Program-made: the position numbers and the translations under genes
NCBI GenBank assembly: GCA_002292345.1
Contig: DBBT01000069.1
Location: forward strand, 1,898 to 21,511
Length of the DNA: 19,614 nucleotides
Direction of reading: 5' to 3'
DNA from: Opitutia bacterium UBA977
Lineage (GTDB): Bacteria > Verrucomicrobiota > Verrucomicrobiia > Opitutales > Coraliomargaritaceae
In this document: positions 1 through 7,021 of the stretch, one piece after another
Layout: each line of letters opens with the position of its first letter
Position numbering within the stretch: the stretch's first letter is position 1
Notes under the pieces: model-generated
The model's database searches: none
What the model was told of the DNA's origin: nothing
The model's input: only the letters and a program-made list of their open reading frames with translations

Positions 1-897
1 CACGGCGACATCACGCAAGTTAACCGCGAGCGCGTGATCAAGCGTTTTAAGGATGGCTCCGTTGAACTGCTGGTCGCGACCGACGTCGCTGCTCGTGGCC
101 TCGACATCGACGATGTCGATATTGTGTTTAACTATGACCTACCACATGACCCGGAAGACTACGTGCACCGTATCGGCCGCACAGGCCGCGCTGGACGAAC
201 TGGTAAATCCGTCACATTTGTTTACGGACGCGACATCTACCGGCTCGAAGCGATCGAGCGCTACACACGCCAAGTTGTGCGTCGCATGCAGATCCCAACC
301 ATGGAAGACGTGGAAGGTCGCAAAGCCGACAAGGTTTTTAACCAAGTAAAGAGCCTCCTCGAAGCGGGCAATTTCAAGCGTCACGATGCACTGGTCGATC
401 GCTTGCTCGACGCTGGGCACACTCCGACCGACATCGCCAGCGCACTCTTTAACCTATTAAATAAGGATGACGGTTCCCTTGGTGAAAAAATCGCCGAAGA
501 CACCGAGCCTTACTCAGAGACACCTAACCGCTCAGGCGGCAAACGTGGAGGAGGTGGCGGTGGCTACCGAGGCGGCAATCGCGGCGGAGGCGGTGGTGGC
601 TATCGCGGCAAGCGTGGCAACGATAACCGCGGCGGAGGCGGTGGCTTTCGTGGCAACGATAGCCGCAGTAACGATAGTCGCGGTGGTGGCTACCAAGGCG
701 GCGAACGTCCTAAGCGTCCATTCAAAACCAAGAGCAAATTTGGCGGCCACAGCGCTGGCGGCGAAAGCACAGCAAGTGGTGGTGGCTATAAAGGCGGCGG
801 CAATCGGGGGGGCGGAGGTTACCAAGGCAACAGCGGCGGCAACAAAGACTTCACTCCTGTGAAGAAGCCAGCACGCCGCTTCAAGAAGCCTGAATAA
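1..897 (+). CDS. DEAD-box RNA helicase, C-terminal part (5' truncated by window)
   Basis: The reading frame is open from base 1, so the gene begins upstream; 298 residues are visible. They cover the end of the second RecA-like domain: motif V ([12 protein letters not shown]) and motif VI ([11 protein letters not shown]), which bind RNA and ATP. A helical extension follows, with the phrase [11 protein letters not shown] that is typical of DeaD/CshA-type helicases, then about 120 residues rich in Gly, Arg, Asn and Ser with many RGG/YRG units. No folded DbpA-type RNA-binding domain is visible, so the RGG tail probably supplies non-specific RNA binding. The family unwinds RNA duplexes in ribosome assembly and mRNA decay, often under cold stress. 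The helicase call is secure; the exact subfamily (DeaD, CshA or RhlE) is not. A terminator follows 25 bases after the stop. Confidence 0.93.
   Translation, partial: HGDITQVNRERVIKRFKDGSVELLVATDVAARGLDIDDVDIVFNYDLPHDPEDYVHRIGRTGRAGRTGKSVTFVYGRDIYRLEAIERYTRQVVRRMQIPTMEDVEGRKADKVFNQVKSLLEAGNFKRHDALVDRLLDAGHTPTDIASALFNLLNKDDGSLGEKIAEDTEPYSETPNRSGGKRGGGGGGYRGGNRGGGGGGYRGKRGNDNRGGGGGFRGNDSRSNDSRGGGYQGGERPKRPFKTKSKFGGHSAGGESTASGGGYKGGGNRGGGGYQGNSGGNKDFTPVKKPARRFKKPE
541..825 (+). repeat. Gly/Arg-rich low-complexity coding repeat
   Basis: Inside the helicase tail, units rich in GGN and CGN codons recur, encoding variants of [12 protein letters not shown]. This is an internal degenerate repeat and could vary in length between strains by slippage. 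Confidence 0.7.
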
Positions 898-921
898 AAC
901 CACGCGTAGAATATCTAATCG

Positions 922-951
922 AAAAGGCGGATAGCAATATCCACCTTTTTT
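922..951 (+). terminator. Rho-independent terminator of the helicase gene
   Basis: An 11-bp stem with one mismatch (AAAGGCGGATA against TATCCACCTTT) closes a GCAA loop and runs into a T tract. It lies just after the helicase stop and separates it from cysH. Confidence 0.8.
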
Positions 952-1024
952 AGCTCAACAGTGGCACAGCCAAGGTCATTCTAATCGACCATCGATTGGA
1001 CTACGAAATAAAGCATGGCTATAT

Positions 1025-1056
1025 CTTGACTTTCTCAGTCAAGAACTAAAGATAAT
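1025..1056 (+). promoter_or_regulatory. Candidate cysH promoter with overlapping palindrome
   Basis: A perfect 7-bp inverted repeat, CTTGACT and AGTCAAG with a 5-nt spacer (1025-1043), contains a -35-like TTGACT. A -10-like GATAAT sits at 1051-1056. The spacing between hexamers is 19 bp, longer than ideal. The cysH start is only 6 bases after the -10-like box, so any transcript from here would be nearly leaderless. The palindrome could be an operator covering the -35 element. This is read from sequence only. Confidence 0.35.
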
Positions 1057-1062
1057 GCGCCA

Positions 1063-1788
1063 ATGGATGACGCCCAAACAGTTAAAAACCAACGCCTCAC
1101 ACAAGCGGAATTGGAAAACGCCTCCGCCGTTGATCGCGTGCGTTGGGCGCATGAACAATATGGTGATAAGCTGGTTCTTAGTACTAGCTTTGGTATCCAA
1201 AGCGCAGTCATGCTCCACCTCGTCACCACCCAAATTCCTGATATTCCGGTAATTTTCATCGATACTGGCTACCTGTTTCCCGAAACCTACCAGTTTGCTG
1301 AGGCATTGACCGAACGGCTGACTTTAAACCTGAAGACCTACCTTCCGCGCCAATCTGCGGCTCATCAAGAAGCTGTGCATGGCAAGCTTTGGGAACAAGG
1401 CATCGAAGGCCTGGCCCAATACAATCGCGTCAACAAAGTCGAACCAATGAATCGAGCGGTTCAAGAACTCGGCGCGACTGCATGGCTCTCGGGTCTACGC
1501 AGGCACCAATCGTCTTCGCGCGAGAAGCGCACCGTCGCCGAGCAGCAAAACAAAATCATGAAGGTGTATCCGATCGTTGATTGGAACGAGCGCGACATTT
1601 ACACTTACCTGACCGAAAACAACCTGCCTTATCATCCACTTTGGGATGAAGGCTATGTATCGATAGGCGACTGGCACAGCACCAGCAAACTCAGCGAAGG
1701 TATGAGCGCTGAAGAGACACGTTTTAGTGGCCTCAAGCGCGAATGTGGGCTCCACGAATCCAACGCGGATTCGGATTACCAGATATAA
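1063..1788 (+). CDS. cysH: Phosphoadenylyl-sulfate (PAPS) reductase, thioredoxin-dependent
   Basis: CysH reduces PAPS to sulfite and adenosine 3',5'-bisphosphate in assimilatory sulfate reduction, taking electrons from thioredoxin. The 241-residue length matches the E. coli enzyme (244). The PP-loop-like nucleotide-binding segment [11 protein letters not shown] is at residues 40-50, [11 protein letters not shown] at 66-76 and the C-terminal catalytic motif KRECGLHE around Cys228. The Cys-Cys pairs that bind a [4Fe-4S] cluster in APS reductases are absent, which points to PAPS rather than APS as substrate. No other cys gene is adjacent. The ATG at 1063 has no Shine-Dalgarno sequence. A short inverted repeat, TCTGAC-GA-GTCAGA, at 1791-1804 follows the stop but lacks a T tract. 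Confidence 0.95.
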   Translation: MDDAQTVKNQRLTQAELENASAVDRVRWAHEQYGDKLVLSTSFGIQSAVMLHLVTTQIPDIPVIFIDTGYLFPETYQFAEALTERLTLNLKTYLPRQSAAHQEAVHGKLWEQGIEGLAQYNRVNKVEPMNRAVQELGATAWLSGLRRHQSSSREKRTVAEQQNKIMKVYPIVDWNERDIYTYLTENNLPYHPLWDEGYVSIGDWHSTSKLSEGMSAEETRFSGLKRECGLHESNADSDYQI

Positions 1789-2132
1789 AATCTGACGAGT
1801 CAGAGGTAAAATGTGCGAAGGCATGAAGGTGCGAACCTAAAACCTGCAACTTTTGCACCTTTGTAGTTCCTACCTTCCAATGTGTGCGAAGAGCACTCAG
1901 CCGCAACCGTGTCCACAGGAATCGCTAAAGTGGATTGATCATCCAACAGAGGTGTGAGCAAAGAAATCTGAATCTTTGCAAAGTGGGCGCTAAAAAAAAC
2001 TCTACAACTCATCACTCTGGACGCTCTACCCTTGCACCCGAGCGAGCAGAGCTTATTTATCAAACCTTTCAAATCAGACTTACCAAAGCAACCACTCAGT
2101 GCCCCGCCTCACATTTCCCGCTCAGTCATCAC
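1789..2132. other. Intergenic spacer cysH-uppS with small inverted repeats, no gene seen
   Basis: This 344-bp spacer has no convincing coding sequence; the frame continuous with uppS is open from 1935, but that peptide does not look like a UppS N-terminus. Visible structure: TCTGAC-GA-GTCAGA (1791-1804), an inverted pair AAGGTGC/GCACCTT (1826-1832 and 1855-1861), a direct repeat TGTGCGAAG (1812-1820 and 1883-1891), and GCAAAG/CTTTGC (1958-1963 and 1974-1979). The uppS promoter is presumably here but could not be assigned. Confidence 0.6.
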
Positions 2133-2876
2133 GTGAATTCCACTCAAATTCCTAAGGATCGCCCCCCCAGGCATGTCGCCATCATCATGGATGGCAATGG
2201 TCGCTGGGCCAAAGAACGTGGCCTACCTCGTATCGAAGGCCATCGGTGCGGCGCAGAGGCGGTTAAGCGCACGCTCAAAGCTGCCCAGGAAAACGGCGTC
2301 GAAATCATCACCTTGTATGCCTTTAGTGTCGAAAATTGGAACCGCCCCAAAGTAGAAGTCGATGCGCTCATGGCCCTACTGGATCGGTTTCTTGTCGATC
2401 AACTGTCCGTACTGATTAAGCGAAAAATCCGTCTGCGCGTGGTCGGTCGTTATAAGGAGCTCCCTGATTACATTCAACACCGGCTGCGCAAGTCCGAAGC
2501 CGCCACCGCAAAATTTACCGAACACACCCTAGCACTCGCACTCAACTATGGCGCACGCACTGAAGTAGTCGACGCCGTCAAAGCCATCGCGCAAGCCGCA
2601 CAAGCCGGCAGCGTCGATCCCAACACGCTAGACTACGACAGCTTGCGCCCCTATCTCTACACCAACGACCTGCCCGATCCCGATCTAGTCATCCGCACCT
2701 CAGGTGAAGCACGGCTGAGCAACTTCTTACTATTGCAAGCCGCCTACGCTGAGATCTACTTTACTCCCGTGCTATGGCCAGACTTCGACGAATCACATTT
2801 TAAAGCCGCACTCGCTGACTACTCCTCCCGCGAACGCCGTTACGGTAAAACTGCCGAACAATTGCAAGACAGCTGA
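2133..2876 (+). CDS. uppS: Undecaprenyl (polyprenyl) diphosphate synthase, cis-type
   Basis: UppS condenses isopentenyl diphosphate onto farnesyl diphosphate to make the C55 carrier lipid for peptidoglycan and O-antigen synthesis. The hallmark motif HVAIIMDGNGRWAK is at residues 14-27, with the catalytic Asp at position 20. Further matches are the NYGART segment and the C-terminal RTSGEARLSNFLLLQAAY, typical of cis-prenyltransferases. I chose the GTG at 2133, which gives 247 residues, the usual family size. The frame is open back to an ATG at 1935, but that would add 66 residues with no family character. It heads the uppS-cdsA-dxr-rseP series found in many bacteria. The start codon is the least certain part. 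Confidence 0.93.
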   Translation: MNSTQIPKDRPPRHVAIIMDGNGRWAKERGLPRIEGHRCGAEAVKRTLKAAQENGVEIITLYAFSVENWNRPKVEVDALMALLDRFLVDQLSVLIKRKIRLRVVGRYKELPDYIQHRLRKSEAATAKFTEHTLALALNYGARTEVVDAVKAIAQAAQAGSVDPNTLDYDSLRPYLYTNDLPDPDLVIRTSGEARLSNFLLLQAAYAEIYFTPVLWPDFDESHFKAALADYSSRERRYGKTAEQLQDS

Positions 2877-2974
2877 TTTTCAATTTGTTCCTTCACCTGC
2901 CCAAAGAGCACCCAGTTCAGTCACCCCTGCGGGGCCGGCTCGGCAGACCATCTACGCGCTAATCGCGCTTCGTC

Positions 2975-3013
2975 ACTCTCACTTCCATCCTAACTCTCAC
3001 TTCCACTCTCACT
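2975..3013 (+). repeat. Pyrimidine-rich repeat upstream of cdsA
   Basis: ACTCTCACTTCC occurs at 2975-2986 and again at 2993-3004, followed by a partial third copy ACTCTCACT at 3005-3013. The tract ends 8 bases before the cdsA start codon. Similar C/T-rich repeats precede rseP and the 211-aa gene. Confidence 0.6.
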
Positions 3014-3021
3014 ATTTTATT

Positions 3022-3852
3022 ATGAAGCATCGAATCTTCAGCTTCACGATCCTCTGGTTGATCGTCACAGTCTCACTACTCATTTCAGGCATCGCCGCAG
3101 GCGTCTGGCTACTCGCCATTCTGGCATTTTTCACGCAACTTGAGCTCTATCAACTGTTCGATAAAATGGGGCTCAAGCCGATCAAGTCGCTCGGACTTGC
3201 TTGCGGCCCCATCATCATTTTAGGCTCCTACTACCTTGGCGGAATCGATGCTGGCACTGATATTTTTATTCTCTGCTTTCTGGCACTCGCACTGACGATC
3301 ATTATTAAAGATCTACAAGCAGGCCGCCTACGCAGCTTCATGCCGACGCTTTTCGGGCTCCTCTACGTGCCCTTCATGCTCCACTTTTTCGTAAAAGTCG
3401 TGAAGATGGCGGAGTTCCACGGTTTCACCGATGGTACCAGTATCTTTCTCACGATCTGGATCGTTGCAGTTGCCAAATGTACTGATGTCGGCGGCCTACT
3501 AGTCGGAATGAAAATCGGCAAAACGCCTCTCTCGGTGATCAGCCCGAAAAAGACTTTCGAAGGCGCAGCCGGCGGCATTGTGTTTGCCATGCTCATCGGC
3601 CTCTTTATTCTTGGCATCTTTAATGCCTATGCTCCCGAAGATTTCACTTGGTGGCGCTCCGCACTGATGGCGATTCCTATCGGCATCGCTTCGATCGCGT
3701 CTGACCTCGTCGAGTCGGCCTTCAAACGACAAGCCGGTGTCAAAGACTCCGGCACTATCATTCCCGGCATTGGTGGTATTTTTGATCTCACAGACAGCCT
3801 GCTGCTTACCGCGCCGCTCGGGTATTTAATGTTCAAATACTTCATCTTTTAG
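3022..3852 (+). CDS. cdsA: Phosphatidate cytidylyltransferase (CDP-diglyceride synthase)
   Basis: CdsA makes CDP-diacylglycerol from CTP and phosphatidic acid, the branch point of phospholipid synthesis, in the inner membrane. The 276-residue protein is mostly hydrophobic, with about seven or eight membrane segments. The C-terminal signature is recognisable: SAFKRQAGVKDSGTIIPG, then IGGIFDLTDS. Compared with the classic pattern (HGG then DR), the His is Ile and the Arg is Leu. A PGIGG form is, from memory, common in Planctomycetes, Chlamydiae and Verrucomicrobia. Its stop codon (TAG, 3850-3852) directly abuts the dxr ATG, which indicates co-transcription and probably coupled translation. No Shine-Dalgarno sequence precedes the ATG. 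Confidence 0.93.
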   Translation: MKHRIFSFTILWLIVTVSLLISGIAAGVWLLAILAFFTQLELYQLFDKMGLKPIKSLGLACGPIIILGSYYLGGIDAGTDIFILCFLALALTIIIKDLQAGRLRSFMPTLFGLLYVPFMLHFFVKVVKMAEFHGFTDGTSIFLTIWIVAVAKCTDVGGLLVGMKIGKTPLSVISPKKTFEGAAGGIVFAMLIGLFILGIFNAYAPEDFTWWRSALMAIPIGIASIASDLVESAFKRQAGVKDSGTIIPGIGGIFDLTDSLLLTAPLGYLMFKYFIF

Positions 3853-5022
3853 ATGTCCGAAACCGCGAAAAAAAAAGTGGTGCTTCTCGGTGCGACTGGT
3901 TCAATCGGTGGTAGTGCCCTACGCGTCCTGCGCGAACATGCAGATCGACTCGAACTAATCGGCGTCGCCGCGCACTCCAGCCACGCCGCGCTCGCCGCGA
4001 TTTGTCATGAATTCAACGTGCCACATGCCACGCTCTCCAGCGAAGCTGCCTACGCCGAAGCCAACGCAGCCAATAACTTTCCCGCCAACACTCAACTCGG
4101 TTGCGGTGACGCTGGCTTACTCGAAATCTCGACCTTGGCCGAAGCCGACATCGTGCTAGTCGCCGTTGCTGGGTCCTGTGGGCTCAAGCCGACCCTCGCA
4201 GCCATCGAAGCCGGCAAGGACATTGCGCTCGCCAACAAAGAGCTGCTCGTCCTCGGTGGAGCCTTCGTTATTGAAGCAGCCAAGCGCAAAGGCGTGCGCC
4301 TTCTCCCGACCGACAGCGAACACAACGCCATCTTTCAATGCCTCCAAGGCCATCCACTGCAACATCTCGACAAGCTTATCCTCACCGCGTCTGGCGGACA
4401 ATTTCGCGACGCGCCCGTTGCTCGACTCGCCAGCGTCACACCAGCTGATGCCACCCAGCATCCCAACTGGTCGATGGGGCCGAAAATCACAGTCGATTCC
4501 GCAACGATGGCTAACAAAGGCCTCGAACTGATCGAAGCACATTGGCTCTTCGGCTTGGAACCAGATCGCCTCGAAGTGGTCATTCACCCACAGAGTATCG
4601 TGCACTCGTTCGCGCAATTTATCGACGGCTCGATCCTTGCACAGTTGAGCCCGCCTTCTATGACCTTTGCGATCCAGCACTGCCTGCTTTACCCCGACCG
4701 CGCCCAAGGGGTGGATGCCACCATGGATTTCAGTCAGACTTTTCAACTCGATTTCAAAGCACCCGACTTAAAACGCTTCCCTTGCCTGCAACTCGCCTAC
4801 GATGCCATGCGCACAGGCGGCAGCGGCCCCGCCATTTTTAATGCGGCCAACGAAATCGCGGTCGAGCGCTTCCTAGCCCACGACCTTGCATATCTCGACA
4901 TACCGCTCGTGATTGAGCAGACACTCAGTAACATCAACTCTGCCTCCGCCGCCGACCTCGACGCACTGCTAGAGATCGACCACCAAGCGCGACAAGTGGC
5001 CCGCGACTTTAAATCTCAGTAA
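3853..5022 (+). CDS. dxr: 1-deoxy-D-xylulose 5-phosphate reductoisomerase
   Basis: Dxr (IspC) converts DXP to 2-C-methyl-D-erythritol 4-phosphate with NADPH, the first committed step of the MEP isoprenoid pathway; it is the fosmidomycin target. At 389 residues it has family length. Seen: the N-terminal Rossmann motif GATGSIG (residues 13-19), ALANKELLVLGG, the metal/substrate motif TDSEHNAIFQ, the active-site loop HPNWSMGPKITVDSATMANK, and IHPQSIVHSFAQFIDGS. It starts on the base after the cdsA stop. The pairing with ispG further down gives two MEP enzymes in one cluster. Confidence 0.97.
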   Translation: MSETAKKKVVLLGATGSIGGSALRVLREHADRLELIGVAAHSSHAALAAICHEFNVPHATLSSEAAYAEANAANNFPANTQLGCGDAGLLEISTLAEADIVLVAVAGSCGLKPTLAAIEAGKDIALANKELLVLGGAFVIEAAKRKGVRLLPTDSEHNAIFQCLQGHPLQHLDKLILTASGGQFRDAPVARLASVTPADATQHPNWSMGPKITVDSATMANKGLELIEAHWLFGLEPDRLEVVIHPQSIVHSFAQFIDGSILAQLSPPSMTFAIQHCLLYPDRAQGVDATMDFSQTFQLDFKAPDLKRFPCLQLAYDAMRTGGSGPAIFNAANEIAVERFLAHDLAYLDIPLVIEQTLSNINSASAADLDALLEIDHQARQVARDFKSQ

Positions 5023-5047
5023 CGCGTCCCAGTCTTCGAATCTCAAC

Positions 5048-5089
5048 TTTCAGCTCTCAGGTTTCAGCCCTCAAGTTTCAGCCCTCAGG
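5048..5089 (+). repeat. Three tandem 14-nt repeats upstream of rseP
   Basis: Three consecutive 14-mers, TTTCAGCTCTCAGG, TTTCAGCCCTCAAG and TTTCAGCCCTCAGG, occupy 5048-5061, 5062-5075 and 5076-5089. They differ at one or two positions each. They lie in the 82-bp spacer between dxr and rseP and end 15 bases before the ATG. Confidence 0.85.
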
Positions 5090-5104
5090 TCTCTCATCTC
5101 CGCC

Positions 5105-6553
5105 ATGCTTCTTAATATCTTCTATATCGCCATCGCGCTGCTCGCGCTGAGCTTCTGTATTTTTATCCACGAGCTCGGCCACTTTATCGCCGCTAAAAAG
5201 CGCGGCTTAATCGCCGACCGCTTTTCAATCGGCTTCGGCCCGCGCCTATTCGGCTGGAAATGGCGCGGCACCGACTTCCGCATCTCACTGCTACCGCTTG
5301 GCGGCTATGTCTCGCTACCTCAGCTCGCCGACATGGGCCGACTCGAAGGCGGCGAAGAAGACGAGTCCGAAGACCTCCCACCGATCTCTTATGCCGATAA
5401 GATGATCGTCGCCGTGATGGGCGCTGTGTTTAACATCATCTTGGCATTCTGCCTATCCCTCATCCTTTGGGGTGTCGGTCGCGACATTATTAAAACCACC
5501 GTAGTCGACGTCGCCCCGGAGCAAATTGTCAATTCCGCCGGCGAAATCGTGCCTGGTCCAGCCTTCGAAGCAGGCCTTCTCGCAGGCGACACCATCCTTG
5601 AAATTGATGACGAGCGGATCGGCGATTGGATGCAGCTACAAAATGCGGTGATGACCGGCACTGGTCGCAACGACGCAGGCATCCCCACCACCGAAGTCAC
5701 TGTTCTGCGTGGTGATAAAGAGCTCACCCTCACTGCTCACCCGGTGCTCGTCACCTCCGAAGACATCCGCACCCTCGGCGTGCAACCTGGTACCGATCTC
5801 GTCGTCAGCATGGTGCAAGAGAATATGCCCGCGTTCGAAGCAGGTATGCTGCCAGGCGACCAGCCTATTGCCCTCAATGGCGAGCCGATTACTTCCGCAG
5901 CTTTTTTGAGCGTTTATCTAAAGAATCATCAAGGCGGCAGTATCGACGTCACCCTCCTACGTGAAGGCCAAGAAGTCATCCTGCCGATCGAGCCAAGAAT
6001 CGCACCTAGTGAAGAATCTCCACGTTTTGGATTCGCCTACTACTACGAAGCCCAAACCGAGCGAGTGCACCGCAATCCATTCGAGCAGATCACCATCATG
6101 GCCAACACGATGAAGATGACACTCGTCGCGCTCGTCAGCCAGAAATCAGACGTCAAAGTGCGCAACATGAGTGGCCCGGTCGGCATTGTGCATGGTCTCA
6201 CTACGATGGCCCGCTATGGCTGGATCGACCTCGTTTGGTTCCTCGCATTGATCAACGTCAATCTCGCGATCTTCAACGTGCTACCGATCCCTGTGCTGGA
6301 TGGCGGCCACATGCTATTCGCCACGATCTCAAAAATCACCGGCCGTCCGCTGCCTCGTAGAATAATGGAAGGTGCGTATACCGCCTGCATCGTCATGCTA
6401 CTCTCCTTTGTGGTTTATGTCTCGTTCTTCGACGTCAAGCGCGTCGGCCAAGACATCGGCATCGGCCAAAACGACGAGGCAGAAACCGTCCAAGCCAAAG
6501 ACATCAGCAAAGAAGAACTAACCGCAGAGAACGCTGAGCAAATCAATGAGTAA
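5105..6553 (+). CDS. rseP: RseP-type site-2 membrane metalloprotease (M50B), two PDZ domains
   Basis: The family cleaves membrane-embedded substrates such as anti-sigma factors and remnant signal peptides. The zinc-binding HELGH (residues 22-26) lies in the first membrane segment, and the third zinc ligand is in the C-terminal LDGGH (Asp399 to His402) after NVLPIPV. Two PDZ-like regions lie between about residues 130 and 330: one with PAFEAGLLAGDTILEIDD, one with PAFEAGMLPGDQPIALNG. At 482 residues it is longer than E. coli RseP (450), largely because of a charged tail after the last membrane helix. The final residues (LTAENAEQ) are encoded by the left repeat flanking the GxxExxY gene, so this C-terminus may be rebuilt. 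It overlaps that gene by 8 bases. Confidence 0.95.
   Translation: MLLNIFYIAIALLALSFCIFIHELGHFIAAKKRGLIADRFSIGFGPRLFGWKWRGTDFRISLLPLGGYVSLPQLADMGRLEGGEEDESEDLPPISYADKMIVAVMGAVFNIILAFCLSLILWGVGRDIIKTTVVDVAPEQIVNSAGEIVPGPAFEAGLLAGDTILEIDDERIGDWMQLQNAVMTGTGRNDAGIPTTEVTVLRGDKELTLTAHPVLVTSEDIRTLGVQPGTDLVVSMVQENMPAFEAGMLPGDQPIALNGEPITSAAFLSVYLKNHQGGSIDVTLLREGQEVILPIEPRIAPSEESPRFGFAYYYEAQTERVHRNPFEQITIMANTMKMTLVALVSQKSDVKVRNMSGPVGIVHGLTTMARYGWIDLVWFLALINVNLAIFNVLPIPVLDGGHMLFATISKITGRPLPRRIMEGAYTACIVMLLSFVVYVSFFDVKRVGQDIGIGQNDEAETVQAKDISKEELTAENAEQINE
6519..6539 (+). repeat. Left inverted-repeat arm flanking the GxxExxY gene
   Basis: TAACCGCAGAGAACGCTGAGC matches the reverse complement of 6955-6984 at 20 of 21 positions, once one 9-nt unit (GACGCAGAG) present only in the right copy is gapped. 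The arm lies inside the last codons of rseP. Confidence 0.85.
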
Positions 6554-6923
6554 CTTAAGCGAACAAGTATTAGGTGCGGCAATCGATGTGCATACCGAGC
6601 TCGGGCCCGGACTACTGGAAAGCACATACGAACGTTGCCTCGCCCACGAACTATCTTTGCGAGGCATTCAGGGTATTCGCCAAAAGAAACAGCCGATCAC
6701 CTATAAAGGCTTGGAGTTAGACGAAGGCTACCGCCTCGATATTCTTGTCGAAAACCAAATCATCTTAGAGCTAAAAGTCGTCGATCAACTCAATAACATC
6801 CATACAGCCCAACTGATTACCTATTTAAAACTATCAGGTTGCACGCTTGGCTACTTACTGAATTTCAATGTCACAAAAATGAAAGACGGCATCAAACGAG
6901 TCGTCTATAATCACAAAGACTAG
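6546..6923 (+). CDS. GxxExxY family protein (PD-(D/E)xK nuclease-like fold)
   Basis: This 125-residue protein carries the name-giving motif G-LL-E-ST-Y at residues 22-28, preceded by AIDVHTELGPG. A nuclease-like core follows: RLDILVENQIILELK, with Asp65 and the E-x-K triad Glu75/Lys77, matching a PD-(D/E)xK arrangement. Members usually occur in several copies per genome; their biochemical role is not established. The gene overlaps rseP by 8 bases and interrupts an otherwise plausible rseP-ispG junction. It is bracketed by inverted copies of a TAACCGCAGAG-type repeat, as if carried on a small cassette. Family assignment is firm; nuclease activity is inference. Confidence 0.93.
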   Translation: MSNLSEQVLGAAIDVHTELGPGLLESTYERCLAHELSLRGIQGIRQKKQPITYKGLELDEGYRLDILVENQIILELKVVDQLNNIHTAQLITYLKLSGCTLGYLLNFNVTKMKDGIKRVVYNHKD

Positions 6924-6954
6924 AATTCATAATCACTGAGCCACATCATTCTAA

Positions 6955-6984
6955 GCTCCGCGTTCTCTGCGTCCTCTGCGGTTA
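6955..6984 (-). repeat. Right inverted-repeat arm flanking the GxxExxY gene
   Basis: Read on the minus strand this is TAACCGCAGAG, then GACGCAGAG, then AACGCGGAGC. It is the left arm (6519-6539) with one extra 9-nt unit and one substitution. It lies in the 98-bp spacer before ispG. Confidence 0.85.
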
Positions 6985-7021
6985 ACCTCTTTTATTCCCA
7001 ACACTCATTCGAAACGCTCGC

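Noticed and set aside
467..862. Ala-rich open frames overlapping the helicase tail
   Set aside because: Alternative-frame readings of the Gly/Arg codon repeat.
1935..2132. N-terminal extension of UppS from ATG 1935
   Set aside because: It would add 66 residues unlike any UppS; the GTG at 2133 gives normal family length.
4156..4746. 196-aa minus-strand open frame inside dxr
   Set aside because: Shadow of dxr; the plus-strand frame carries all Dxr motifs.
5048..5089. Tandem repeats as a CRISPR array
   Set aside because: Units are 14 nt and directly adjacent, with no spacers and no cas genes nearby.
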